Shown: piece after piece, positions 1-8,092 of the stretch
Layout of the letters: each line of letters opens with the position of its first letter
Numbering within the stretch: position 1 is the stretch's first letter
Source of the DNA: Reyranella sp.
Lineage (GTDB): Bacteria; Pseudomonadota; Alphaproteobacteria; Reyranellales; Reyranellaceae
Reading direction: 5' to 3'
Assembly: GCF_004297405.1 (NCBI RefSeq)
Contig: NZ_SCVC01000013.1
Location: 1 to 57,621 of the forward strand
DNA length: 57,621 nt
Program-made: the position numbers and the translations under genes
Notes under the pieces: generated by a model
Told to the model about the DNA's origin: nothing
The model's input: the letters and a program-made list of their open reading frames with translations, nothing else
Databases searched by the model: none

Positions 1-226
1 CGGCAGCAGCGAGTGTAACGGTGTTATCGTTAGCACTTGTGAATGGCCCGTCACGGCGGAACCATACCGGGCAAAAACCGCGCCTTTACCACGCTCGTCG
101 ATCCTGGTTCGCCCCCATCGACTCCGCCCGAGGGCAGAGGTGAATGGTGGAGGCGCCGGGTACTGCCCCCGGGTCCGAAACGCTTATGCCACGCGGCGTT
201 TATCGCCATAGTCGGTTTCCCGACCC
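1..226 (-). ncRNA. ssrA: tmRNA, circularly permuted two-piece form (partial)
   Basis: tmRNA rescues stalled ribosomes and adds a degradation tag. On the minus strand the acceptor piece comes first, from about 226, and ends in CGCCTCCACCA, with the CCA end at 145. A short linker (144-117) follows, then the coding piece begins GGGGGCGAACCAGGATCGAC at 116. The two pieces form a 7-bp acceptor stem including the G3-U70 pair that alanyl-tRNA synthetase recognises. A T stem (CCGGG/CCCGG) encloses a GGCAGTA loop. The resume frame at 34-1 reads ANDNTVTLAAA before the window ends, so the tag stop and 3' end are missing. This permuted order is the known alphaproteobacterial arrangement. The 5' end is an estimate. 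Confidence 0.9.
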
Positions 227-230
227 CCCT

Positions 231-260
231 AATATAGGCGTTCCCGCCGCCGTTTTGAAG
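231..260 (-). promoter_or_regulatory. Possible ssrA promoter
   Basis: Reading the minus strand, TATATT lies at 236-231, about 5-7 bases before the G-rich start of the tmRNA acceptor piece. CTTCAA lies 18 bases further upstream. The -10 box is convincing, the -35 box is weak. Confidence 0.4.
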
Positions 261-360
261 ACGAGTGCCGGCATGCCGAATTTATGCCGCGATTCTTCCT
301 GTGATTTCCCCATGGTCGGCACCGTCCGCGGCCCATAGAGTCCGCGGCCAACGAAGGACA

Positions 361-1302
361 ATGACGATGCCCCTCTCCACCGACCAACAGGCCGAGATCG
401 ACCAGGCCCGGGCCGGCGCGCAGCTGACCCTGCGCCCGGTCGCCCCGGCGCTGGAGGAAATTCTCTACCAGGCGATGCCGGTGCTCGATCACGGCTTCGT
501 CCGTGTCGTCGATTACATGGGCGACGATGCCGCCGTCGTGCAGGCGGCGCGCGTGAGCTACGGGCGTGGCACCAAAAAGGTCAGCGAGGATCGCGGGCTG
601 ATCAACTATCTCATGCGGCATCGCCACACGACGCCGTTCGAGATGTGCGAGATCAAGTATCACGTGAAGCTGCCGATCTTCGTGGCGCGTCAGTGGATCC
701 GCCACCGCACCGCCAATGTGAACGAATACTCGGCGCGTTACTCGATCCTAGACAACGAGTTCTATGTCCCGAAGCCCGAGCATCTGGCGGCGCAAAGCCA
801 ACAGAACCGGCAGGGGCGCGACGCGGTGCTGGCCGGCAAGGAGGCCGAACGCGTCTTCACCCTGCTGAAGAAGGACGCCGAGCTCGTCTACGAGCACTAC
901 ATGGAGATGCTGAACGAGGGTGAGACCGGCGAGCCGCTCGATCCGGAACGCTCCGGCCTGGCGCGCGAGCTGGCGCGCATGAATCTCTCGCTCGGCTTCT
1001 ATACCCAGTGGTACTGGAAGACGAACCTGCACAATCTGATGCACTTCCTGTCGCTGCGCGCCGACGCCCATGCGCAGTACGAGATTCGTGTCTATGCCGA
1101 GGTGATGCTCGACACGCTCAAGCGCTGGTGTCCGATCAGCCACGACGCGTTCGTCGAATACCGGATGGGCGGCACGCATCTTTCGAAGACCGGCCTTGCG
1201 ATCGTCAAACGCCTGCTGGCGGGCGAAGCGGTCGATCAGAAGTCGAGCGGCATGAGCGCGCGCGAATGGCGCGAGCTGATGGCCGCGCTCGGTCGGTCCT
1301 GA
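361..1302 (+). CDS. thyX: FAD-dependent thymidylate synthase ThyX
   Basis: Makes dTMP from dUMP using methylene-THF, with FAD and NADPH as reductant. It replaces ThyA and supplies DNA precursors in the cytoplasm. The 313-residue product has the ThyX signature RHRx7S at residues 114-124 ([11 protein letters not shown]). Family-typical flanking segments are also present: the RVSYGRG-like stretch near 64 and RHRHTTPFE near 87. The ATG at 361 follows GAAGGA with good spacing; the open frame extends upstream without a better site. A GNAT gene starts 13 bases downstream and probably shares the transcript. Identity is secure. Confidence 0.95.
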   Translation: MTMPLSTDQQAEIDQARAGAQLTLRPVAPALEEILYQAMPVLDHGFVRVVDYMGDDAAVVQAARVSYGRGTKKVSEDRGLINYLMRHRHTTPFEMCEIKYHVKLPIFVARQWIRHRTANVNEYSARYSILDNEFYVPKPEHLAAQSQQNRQGRDAVLAGKEAERVFTLLKKDAELVYEHYMEMLNEGETGEPLDPERSGLARELARMNLSLGFYTQWYWKTNLHNLMHFLSLRADAHAQYEIRVYAEVMLDTLKRWCPISHDAFVEYRMGGTHLSKTGLAIVKRLLAGEAVDQKSSGMSAREWRELMAALGRS

Positions 1303-1315
1303 CGGCAGTCGGACG

Positions 1316-1870
1316 ATGGCGGCGCCAACCCGTGATCCCGGTCGGCTGCGGTTGCTGCGCGAGCGTGCGCGCGACGGCGAGGCGATCGAGGAAATGAACG
1401 AGGCGGCCTTCGGGCCGGACCGCCAGCACAAGACGGTCTATCGGCTGCGCGAGGATGTGAAGCCGATCAAGGAGCTCTGCTTCGTCGCCATCGACCAGAA
1501 AGGCCGCATGGTGGCATCGATCCGCAACTGGCCGATCCTGATCAACGAGCGCTGGCCGGCCGTGTTGCTGGGGCCACTTGCCATTTCGCCGGAGCTGCGT
1601 GGACTGGGCTACGGCAAGGCGCTGATGTGGCACTCGATGGCGCAGGCTCGCATGCTGGGCCATAGCCGCATCATCCTGGTCGGCGATCCCGAGTACTACA
1701 ATCAGTTTGGCTTTCGACGCGACCTGGCGCTGAACATCCAGCTGCCTGGCTGGGTCGAGGAGCGCCGCTTCCTCGCGCTCGAACTGGTCGCCGGCGCCAT
1801 GATCGGCGTCCACGGCATGATCGGAAAGTGGCAGCCCGGCTGGCGCCCCAGCCGCAAACGCAAGAAGTAG
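1316..1870 (+). CDS. GNAT family N-acetyltransferase (YhbS-like)
   Basis: A 184-residue single-domain acetyltransferase. The acetyl-CoA binding motif A is visible as LAISPELRGLGYGKALM-like sequence at about residues 88-104, with R95, G98 and G100 in the RxxGxG/A positions. A Tyr-containing stretch near 125 (PEYYNQFGF) is typical of the YhbS subgroup, where it supports catalysis. The substrate cannot be read from sequence. It sits 13 bases after thyX in the same direction, so cotranscription is likely, but I infer no functional link. The gene ends directly before a long inverted repeat shared with mrp. Confidence 0.85.
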   Translation: MAAPTRDPGRLRLLRERARDGEAIEEMNEAAFGPDRQHKTVYRLREDVKPIKELCFVAIDQKGRMVASIRNWPILINERWPAVLLGPLAISPELRGLGYGKALMWHSMAQARMLGHSRIILVGDPEYYNQFGFRRDLALNIQLPGWVEERRFLALELVAGAMIGVHGMIGKWQPGWRPSRKRKK

Positions 1871-1874
1871 CGTT

Positions 1875-1908
1875 TTCGGATCGTGGGCCTCCAGGCCCAC
1901 GATCCGAA
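1875..1908. terminator. 34-base perfect inverted repeat between convergent genes
   Basis: Arms of 16 bases (1875-1890 and 1893-1908, beginning TTCGGATCGTGG) pair perfectly around a CC centre. The repeat fills nearly the whole 38-base gap between the stop codons of the GNAT gene and mrp. It is most simply a bidirectional terminator, though neither side has a strong T run. Confidence 0.6.
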
Positions 1909-3060
1909 CTACTGCACCACGATCCGCGGCGCGGCGCGGGGGCCGCGCTGGTTGGCGGAGAGCTGTTTCCAGACCCGGCCTGCGATGTTCTTGTAGACCT
2001 GCGCGTGTGCACTCTCCGGCTTGGAGACGACGATGGGATGTCCACTGTCGGAGGTCGTGCGGATATCGAGATGTAGCGGGATCTCGCCCAGGAACGGCAC
2101 GCCGAGCTTGTCGGCTTCCTCGTGGGCGCCGCCATGGCCGAAGATTTCGGAACGCTCGCCACACTTGGGGCAGAGGAAGTAGCTCATGTTCTCGACGATG
2201 CCGAGGACGGGCACGGCGACCTTGCGGAACATGTTGAGGCCCTTGCGCGCATCGACCAGGGCGATGTCCTGCGGCGTCGAGACGATGACCGCCCCGGCAA
2301 GCGCCACGCGCTGCGCCAGAGTGAGCTGGGCATCGCCCGTGCCCGGCGGCATGTCGACCACCAGCACGTCGAGATCGCCCCACAGCACGTCGCGCAGCAT
2401 CTGCTCCAGCGCGCTCGACACCATCGGGCCACGCCAGATCATCGGCGTGTCCTCGGCCACGATGTAGCCGATCGACATCGTCTTGATCCCGTAACGCTCG
2501 ATCGGCTTCAGCTGCTTGCCGTCGATCGACTCGGGCTTCTCCTTGACGTCGAGCATGCGCGGCATGGAGGGGCCGTAGATGTCGGCGTCGAGCAGGCCCG
2601 TCGATATGCCGTTGGCGGCAAGCCCGAGGGCCAGATTGACCGCCGTCGTCGACTTGCCGACGCCGCCCTTGCCCGAGGCGACGGCGATGATGTGCTTCAC
2701 CCCCGGCACCTCGATGCGGCCGCCACCGCCTGTCGTCTTGCCGCCTGGGGCGTGCGAATGGCCATGTGCGGGGCCGCGGCCACCAGGCGCCGGAGGCGGC
2801 GGCGTGGCTGGCCGCTCTGACGTCATGACAGCCGTCGCGGACAGGACGCCCGGCATGGCGCGCACCGCCTGTTCGCAGGCTTGCCGCAAAGGTTCCAGCG
2901 CGGTACCGCGTGACGGATCGACGTCGAGGGTGATTGCGACATGGCCACCACGGGTCGCGATACCGCCCACCATTCCGAGGGCAGCGACGCTACGTCCCGT
3001 CGCTGGATCGATGACGGTATCAAGAACGCTGCGGATGGCCGATTCGCTTATTTCCGCCAT
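1909..3060 (-). CDS. apbC: Mrp/ApbC/NBP35 family P-loop ATPase, iron-sulfur cluster carrier
   Basis: Scaffold or carrier that delivers Fe-S clusters to apoproteins in the cytoplasm. The 383-residue protein has an N-terminal MIP18/FeS-assembly (DUF59) domain at about 1-85 and a His/Gly/Pro-rich linker at about 84-115. The Mrp ATPase follows, with deviant Walker A GKGGVGKS at 130-137 and DMPPGTGD near 236. The CPKC pair at 297-300 is the cluster-binding motif. The start was set at the ATG at 3060 because the domain begins there; the frame runs on upstream without recognisable sequence. It diverges from hflK across about 140 bases. Confidence 0.93.
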   Translation of the reverse strand: MAEISESAIRSVLDTVIDPATGRSVAALGMVGGIATRGGHVAITLDVDPSRGTALEPLRQACEQAVRAMPGVLSATAVMTSERPATPPPPAPGGRGPAHGHSHAPGGKTTGGGGRIEVPGVKHIIAVASGKGGVGKSTTAVNLALGLAANGISTGLLDADIYGPSMPRMLDVKEKPESIDGKQLKPIERYGIKTMSIGYIVAEDTPMIWRGPMVSSALEQMLRDVLWGDLDVLVVDMPPGTGDAQLTLAQRVALAGAVIVSTPQDIALVDARKGLNMFRKVAVPVLGIVENMSYFLCPKCGERSEIFGHGGAHEEADKLGVPFLGEIPLHLDIRTTSDSGHPIVVSKPESAHAQVYKNIAGRVWKQLSANQRGPRAAPRIVVQ

Positions 3061-3201
3061 GATCCAATGCTTCCGCTGGCTGGCAATTTCGTGTCGCCGC
3101 TTGATTGAAGGAGTGCCTGCCGTCACATATATGCAGCGCGGCGTGAAATCAAAAGCGACAATGCGCCGAGGTGAGGCAGTGAGAGCGGCCCTGAGGTGAA
3201 T

Positions 3202-4419
3202 ATGGCGTGGAATAACAACAGCGGCGGCGGCGGCGGCCCATGGGGCGGCGGTGGCAGCGGTGGCGGCGGCGGCGGTCCCTGGGGCGGCGGCGGTGGCGGT
3301 GGCAATCGTGGTGGCGGGGGCGGCGGTCCGTTCGGCTCGCGGCGGCCTCCTGACATGGAAGACGTCATCCGCAAGGGCCAGGAGCGCCTCAAGAATCTCA
3401 TCCCCGGCGGCTTCGGTTCCTACAAGGGCATCGCTCTCGTCGTGCTGGGTGCCCTGGTGATCTGGCTCGTCACCGGCTTCTTCCGCGTGCAGCCTAACCA
3501 GCAGGCAATCCAGCTCGTCTTCGGCAAGCCCTATGGCAAGCCAGTCGAGCCTGGCCTGCACTACAATTTGCCGAGCCCGATCGGTAACGTCGTCGTGGTC
3601 AATGTGCAGGATCAGCGCCGCACTGTACTGGGCTCACGCGGCAGTCAGGCCAGCACGCCGTACAATCGCGGCCCGCGTCCGACATCGACGGAAAACCTGA
3701 TGCTGACCGGCGACGAGAACATCGTCGATATCGAGTTCGCGGTGCTGTGGCAGATCAAGGACGTGTTCAACTACGCCTTCGACGTGCGCAATCCCGAGGA
3801 GAACGTGCGTGCCGGCGCCGAGGCCGCGATGCGCGAAGTGATCGGCAAGTCGAACCTGCAATATGCCCAGACCGAGGGCCGCAGCCGCATTGAGCAAGAC
3901 ACCAAGGATCTGCTGCAGCGCATACTCGACGAGTATGGACTGGGCGTGCGCATCTCGCAGATCCAGTTGCTGCGTGTCGACCCGCCGCAGGAAGTGATCG
4001 CGGCCTTCCGCGACGTCCAGGCGGCGCGTGCCGACAAGGAGAGGCTGATCAACGAAGGCAACACCTATCGTAACCAGCAGCTCCCGCGGGCCAAGGGTGA
4101 AGCGGAATCGATCGTGCAGCGCTCCGAGGCCTACAAGGCGGAGATCGTGGCGCGTGCCAGCGGTGACGCTCAGCGCTTCGACCAGGTCTACGAGCAGTGG
4201 GCCAAGGCCAAGGACATCACGACCGAGCGCCTCTACCTCGACACGATGGAAGAGGTACTGCGTAACGTGAACAAGGTGCTGGTCGACAAGAACACCTCTG
4301 GCACGGGCGGCGTGTTGCCGTACCTGCCGTTGCCCGAGCTTAGGTCCGGCCAGCAGCCCGCGACCGGCGCGGCGCAACCACCCAGACAGCCACAGCCGCT
4401 GCCGGGAGCAACGCGATGA
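3202..4419 (+). CDS. hflK: FtsH protease regulator HflK
   Basis: Membrane SPFH/band-7 protein that forms a cage with HflC around the FtsH protease and tunes membrane protein turnover. About 405 residues. The Gly-rich N-terminal tail (roughly 8-45, encoded by GGC repeats) is typical of HflK. One transmembrane helix follows at about 75-93, then the SPFH domain with QAARADKERLINE-type coiled coil. GAGG at 3193-3196 fits the ATG at 3202 better than the in-frame GTG at 3196. The stop overlaps the hflC start by four bases (ATGA), showing translational coupling. Confidence 0.93.
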   Translation: MAWNNNSGGGGGPWGGGGSGGGGGGPWGGGGGGGNRGGGGGGPFGSRRPPDMEDVIRKGQERLKNLIPGGFGSYKGIALVVLGALVIWLVTGFFRVQPNQQAIQLVFGKPYGKPVEPGLHYNLPSPIGNVVVVNVQDQRRTVLGSRGSQASTPYNRGPRPTSTENLMLTGDENIVDIEFAVLWQIKDVFNYAFDVRNPEENVRAGAEAAMREVIGKSNLQYAQTEGRSRIEQDTKDLLQRILDEYGLGVRISQIQLLRVDPPQEVIAAFRDVQAARADKERLINEGNTYRNQQLPRAKGEAESIVQRSEAYKAEIVARASGDAQRFDQVYEQWAKAKDITTERLYLDTMEEVLRNVNKVLVDKNTSGTGGVLPYLPLPELRSGQQPATGAAQPPRQPQPLPGATR

Positions 4420-5306
4420 GCAACCGTTCGATCATTGCGCTGATCGCGCTCGCGGTCCTGGGCTTCCTGGTGACCCAGACCTTCTACACCGTCGATCCGA
4501 CCAAGCAGGTCCTGGTACGCCAGTTCGGCGCCATCGTCGGCGAACCCAAGACCGAACCCGGTCTCTATGCCAAGATCCCGCTGGTGCAGGACATCCAGCG
4601 GATCGACCGCCGTCTGCTCGACTATGAAGCCGAGGAGTTCGAGGTCATCGCCGGCGATCAGAAGCGCCTCGTGGTCGATGCCTACGCTCGCTACAAGATC
4701 ACGGCGGCCAAGCTCTATGCTCAGACCGTCCCGGGCGGCGAATCGGCCCTTCGCGGGCTGCTCGACTCGCTGATCAACTCCGAGATCCGCGGCGTTCTTT
4801 CCTCAGTACCCCTGCACGCAGTCCTGACCGACCAGCGCGCCAACCTGATGGACGAGATCACGAAGCGCGTGAACTCCAAGACCAAGGAGCTGGGCGTCGA
4901 GACGGTCGACGTGCGCATCAAGCGCGCTGACCTGCCGCAGGCCAACTCGCAGTCGGTCTACAACCGCATGAAGACCGACCGTGAACGCGAAGCCGGCCAG
5001 CTCCGCGCCGAGGGCGACGAGGAGAATGCCCGTATCAAGGCAACCGCCGACCGCGAGGTCGCCGTCATCAAGGCGGATGCCGGCCTCAAGGGCCAGATCC
5101 TGAAGGGTGAAGCCGATGCCGAAGCGACCCGGATCTATGCCCAGGCCTTCAGCAAGGACAAGGACTTCTATGCCTTCTACCGGCGCATGGAGGCCTACAA
5201 GCAGGCGTTCAGCTCGGGCGGCTCGACCATGCTGCTGAGCCCGGACAGCGACTTCTTCCGCTACTTCAACGACCCGTCTGGACCGGGACTCAACAACAAG
5301 AAGTAG
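4416..5306 (+). CDS. hflC: FtsH protease regulator HflC
   Basis: Partner of HflK in the HflKC cage that regulates FtsH. The 296-residue protein has an N-terminal signal-anchor helix (about 5-24) facing the periplasm. An SPFH domain and a long charged, Ala-rich coiled-coil region (about 185-245, with AEGDEENARIKATADREVAV) follow. The ATG overlaps the hflK stop. A strong terminator 20 bases after the stop ends the operon. Length and order match the family. Confidence 0.94.
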   Translation: MSNRSIIALIALAVLGFLVTQTFYTVDPTKQVLVRQFGAIVGEPKTEPGLYAKIPLVQDIQRIDRRLLDYEAEEFEVIAGDQKRLVVDAYARYKITAAKLYAQTVPGGESALRGLLDSLINSEIRGVLSSVPLHAVLTDQRANLMDEITKRVNSKTKELGVETVDVRIKRADLPQANSQSVYNRMKTDREREAGQLRAEGDEENARIKATADREVAVIKADAGLKGQILKGEADAEATRIYAQAFSKDKDFYAFYRRMEAYKQAFSSGGSTMLLSPDSDFFRYFNDPSGPGLNNKK

Positions 5307-5328
5307 CAGCGCCCGAAACCGAACCGAG

Positions 5329-5370
5329 CCGGCGGCTGTGGCAGTCCTGCCACGCCGCCGGTTCTTTTTT
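5329..5370 (+). terminator. Rho-independent terminator after hflKC
   Basis: A GC stem beginning CCGGCGGC at 5329 and closing with GCCGCCGG at 5354-5361 has a GTCC loop region at 5344-5347. TTCTTTTTT follows it directly. A textbook intrinsic terminator. Confidence 0.9.
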
Positions 5371-5421
5371 GGTCAGAGCCGTAAAAGGCTGAAATAATCA
5401 GCAACATAACGGCCTCTTTAT

Positions 5422-5450
5422 TTGCGCCACAATCTGCCCACATGTAGACA
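5422..5450 (+). promoter_or_regulatory. Possible promoter of the Do protease gene
   Basis: TTGCGC (5422-5427), a 17-base spacer and TAGACA (5445-5450) lie about 67 bases before the GTG start. Both boxes are only partial matches. No clear sigma-E or EcfG-type sequence was seen in the 5371-5516 gap. Confidence 0.35.
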
Positions 5451-5516
5451 GTCACTCTAACGCGCGGCGCCGGCCGTTACCGACCGTAGGGCCCTGAGCG
5501 CCGTTGGAGGTCGGAC

Positions 5517-7013
5517 GTGATTCTGGCTGATTCTCATCGCTTTTTTCGGGGTGCCGCTCTCGCGGCTGTTGCAGCATTCGGCCTCGTGGTGACAGAGCCC
5601 GCCCTGGCTCGACAACCCAACCAGGTCAGTGAAAGCTTCGCCGACCTGGTCGACAAGCTGATGCCGACCGTCGTCAACATCACGACTACCCAGAACGTGC
5701 CTCAGCAGGGGCCGCGCCTGCGCGACATGCCGCAGTTGCCGCCGGGCTCGCCGTTCGAGGAGCTGTTCAAGGAGTTCTTCGACCGCCGTGGCGGCGGCGA
5801 GGAGCAGAAGCGGCGCGGCACGTCGCTGGGCTCGGGTTTCGTGATCGATGGTGAAGGCTACATCATCACCAACAATCACGTCATCCAGGGTGCCGAAGAC
5901 ATCACTGTCATCTTCAAGGACGACACGCAGCTCAAGGCCAAGTTGATCGGCTCCGACAGCCGCATCGACGTCGCCTTGCTCAAAGTCGAGCCGCCTAACA
6001 AGAAGCCGCTGCCTGCGGTGAAGTGGGGCGACTCGGACAAGGAGCGCGTGGGCGACTGGGTGATCGCCATCGGCAACCCGTTCGGTCTCGGCCATTCGGT
6101 GACCGCCGGCATCATCTCGGCACGTGGCCGTTCGCTGAACGATTCGCTGGACGACTACCTGCAGACCGACGCCGCCATTAACAAGGGCAACTCGGGCGGC
6201 CCGTTGTTCAACCAGGACGGCGAGGTCATCGGCGTCAACACGGCGATCTATTCGCCCTCGGGCACCAACGCAGGTCTCGCTTTCTCGATCCCGTCCAACC
6301 TCGTGAAGCAGGTCGCCGACCAGCTTCGCGAGTTCGGCAAGGTCAAGCGCGGCTGGATCGGCGTCAGCTACCAGAGCGTCACCGACGACATCGCCGACTC
6401 CTTTGGCCTCGACCGCGCGCGCGGCGTGCTGGTGGCCAACGTCACGGCCGACAGCCCGGCTGCGAAGGCCGGCCTAAAGCGTAACGACATCATCATCTCC
6501 TTCTCCGGTCAGGATGTACTCGACCTGCGCCGTTTCCCGCGCGTGGTCGCCAATGCCCGCGTCGGCAGCACGGTCGACGTCGTGGTCTGGCGCGGCGGCA
6601 AGGAAGTGCCGCTGAAGCTGCGTGTCGGCGAGCAGGAAGAGGCAGACAAGCAGAACGCCTCGGCACAAGGCAGCCAGAAGAAGCCGCCCGAGCCCGACCA
6701 GCAGATCACTTCGACCATCGAACAGCTCGGTCTCACCCTGCAGAAGGTCACTGACCAGCTGCGTGAGCGCTATGGCCTCAGCGACCAGATCAAGGGTGTC
6801 GTCATTACTAAGGTTGCCGCGAACAGCCCGGCGGCCGAGAAGCAGCTTCAGGCGGGCGACGTCATCCTTGAGGTCGACCAGAAGCCAGTGACGACGCCGC
6901 AGGAGGTCACCGATCTGGTGGCCAAGCTGCAGCAGCAGAAGAAGCGTTCGGTGCTGCTGTTCGTCGAACGCCAGGGCGATCCGCGCTTCGCCGCGCTGCG
7001 CCTGACGAAGTAG
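5517..7013 (+). CDS. degP: Do family serine endopeptidase (DegP/HtrA)
   Basis: Periplasmic quality-control protease and chaperone for misfolded envelope proteins. The 498-residue precursor has a signal peptide (about 1-32, ending ALA-RQ). Next come the trypsin-like domain with triad H121 (TNNHV), D151 (RIDVALL) and S226 (GNSGGP), then two PDZ domains (about 255-345 and 395-490). The GTG start at 5517 is chosen because GGAGG lies at 5506-5510. It is downstream of hflKC but separated by a terminator, so it is likely its own unit. The subfamily (DegP versus DegQ or MucD) is not resolvable by eye. Confidence 0.93.
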   Translation: MILADSHRFFRGAALAAVAAFGLVVTEPALARQPNQVSESFADLVDKLMPTVVNITTTQNVPQQGPRLRDMPQLPPGSPFEELFKEFFDRRGGGEEQKRRGTSLGSGFVIDGEGYIITNNHVIQGAEDITVIFKDDTQLKAKLIGSDSRIDVALLKVEPPNKKPLPAVKWGDSDKERVGDWVIAIGNPFGLGHSVTAGIISARGRSLNDSLDDYLQTDAAINKGNSGGPLFNQDGEVIGVNTAIYSPSGTNAGLAFSIPSNLVKQVADQLREFGKVKRGWIGVSYQSVTDDIADSFGLDRARGVLVANVTADSPAAKAGLKRNDIIISFSGQDVLDLRRFPRVVANARVGSTVDVVVWRGGKEVPLKLRVGEQEEADKQNASAQGSQKKPPEPDQQITSTIEQLGLTLQKVTDQLRERYGLSDQIKGVVITKVAANSPAAEKQLQAGDVILEVDQKPVTTPQEVTDLVAKLQQQKKRSVLLFVERQGDPRFAALRLTK

Positions 7014-7035
7014 CGCCGCAGCCACCAAGAAAGAA

Positions 7036-7068
7036 AAAGGGCCCTGCTCGCGAGAGCGGGGCCCTTTT
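7036..7068. terminator. Bidirectional terminator between degP and the oxidoreductase
   Basis: AAAAGGGCCC at the left arm and GGGCCCTTTT at the right arm flank a GCTC/GAGC inner stem. A-run and T-run on either side let it serve both convergent genes. Confidence 0.88.
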
Positions 7069-7090
7069 CCGTGGAGCGTCCCGGCAGACG

Positions 7091-8092
7091 CTAGACCTTC
7101 ACCACCAGTTTGCCGAAATTCTCGCCCTTGAGCAGGCCCATGAAGGCCTGCGGGGCACTGGCCAGGCCGTCGATCACGGTTTCGCGGCTCTTGAGCTTGC
7201 CTTCCTTCACCAGCCCGCCGACCTCGTTCACGAAGTCGCCCATCAGGGCTGCGTGGTCGGAGACGATGAAGCCCTGCAGGTTCAGCCGGCGCTGCACGAT
7301 GGTGAACATCTTCGGCGGGCCGGCCATCGGCTCCTTGTCCTGATATTCTGAGATGGCGCCGCAGAAAGCGACGCGGCCGAAATTGTTCAGCCGCTCGAAT
7401 ACGGCATGGAAGATCTTGCCGCCGACATTCTCGAAGTCGGCGTCGATGCCCTGCGGGCAGAGCTTGTCCAGAACCGCGCCGTAGTCGCGCTCCGTCTTGT
7501 GGTTGAAGCAGGCGTCGTAGCCCGCTTCGCGCACCGCCCACTGGCACTTCTGCTCGTCGCCGGCGCAGCCCACGACCTTGGCGCCGGCAAGCTTGGCGAG
7601 CTGGCCCGCCACCTGGCCCACCGCGCCGGTGGCTGCCGAGACGAACACGGTCTCCCCGGCCTTGGGCTTGCAGATGTGCTTCATGCCGTACCAGGCCGTG
7701 AAGCTCGGCATGCCCAGTACGCCGAGATGGGCCGACAGCGGCACGCCCGCGGCGTCGAGCTTGCGCAGGCCCTTGCCGTCATGGAGCGTGTGAGTCGCCC
7801 AATCCAGCATGCCCATCACGATGTCGCCCTTGGCGTAACGCGGGTTCTTCGACTCCACCACTTCGCCGACCGAGCCGCCGGTCAGCGGCTTGTCGAGGTC
7901 GAAGGGTGGTGTGTAGGAGCGCAGCTCGGTCATGCGCGGCCGCATGTAGGGATCGAGCGAGAGGAAGCGCGAGCGCACCAGGATCTGGCCATCGGCAGGC
8001 GCCGCCAGGGTCGCCGTCTCGTCGCGGAAGCAATCTGCAGTGACATCGCCCACCGGGCGCTTGGCGAGGACGATCCGTCGAATCTCGGTCAT
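7091..8092 (-). CDS. NADP-dependent oxidoreductase, MDR family (CurA/PTGR-like)
   Basis: Zinc-independent medium-chain reductase of the curcumin/leukotriene B4 12-hydroxydehydrogenase group, which typically reduces alkenal or enone double bonds with NADPH. The 333-residue sequence has the family N-terminus with SLDPYMRPRM (about 45-54). A Rossmann nucleotide motif AATGAVGQVAGQLAK lies at about 153-167. It has none of the zinc ligands of true alcohol dehydrogenases. Its ATG overlaps the serB stop by four bases, so the two are cotranscribed with serB first. The physiological substrate is unknown. Confidence 0.88.
   Translation of the reverse strand: MTEIRRIVLAKRPVGDVTADCFRDETATLAAPADGQILVRSRFLSLDPYMRPRMTELRSYTPPFDLDKPLTGGSVGEVVESKNPRYAKGDIVMGMLDWATHTLHDGKGLRKLDAAGVPLSAHLGVLGMPSFTAWYGMKHICKPKAGETVFVSAATGAVGQVAGQLAKLAGAKVVGCAGDEQKCQWAVREAGYDACFNHKTERDYGAVLDKLCPQGIDADFENVGGKIFHAVFERLNNFGRVAFCGAISEYQDKEPMAGPPKMFTIVQRRLNLQGFIVSDHAALMGDFVNEVGGLVKEGKLKSRETVIDGLASAPQAFMGLLKGENFGKLVVKV

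Noticed and set aside
3220..3345. GGC-rich repetitive tract as a microsatellite or regulatory repeat
   Set aside because: It encodes the Gly-rich N-terminal tail that is standard in HflK.
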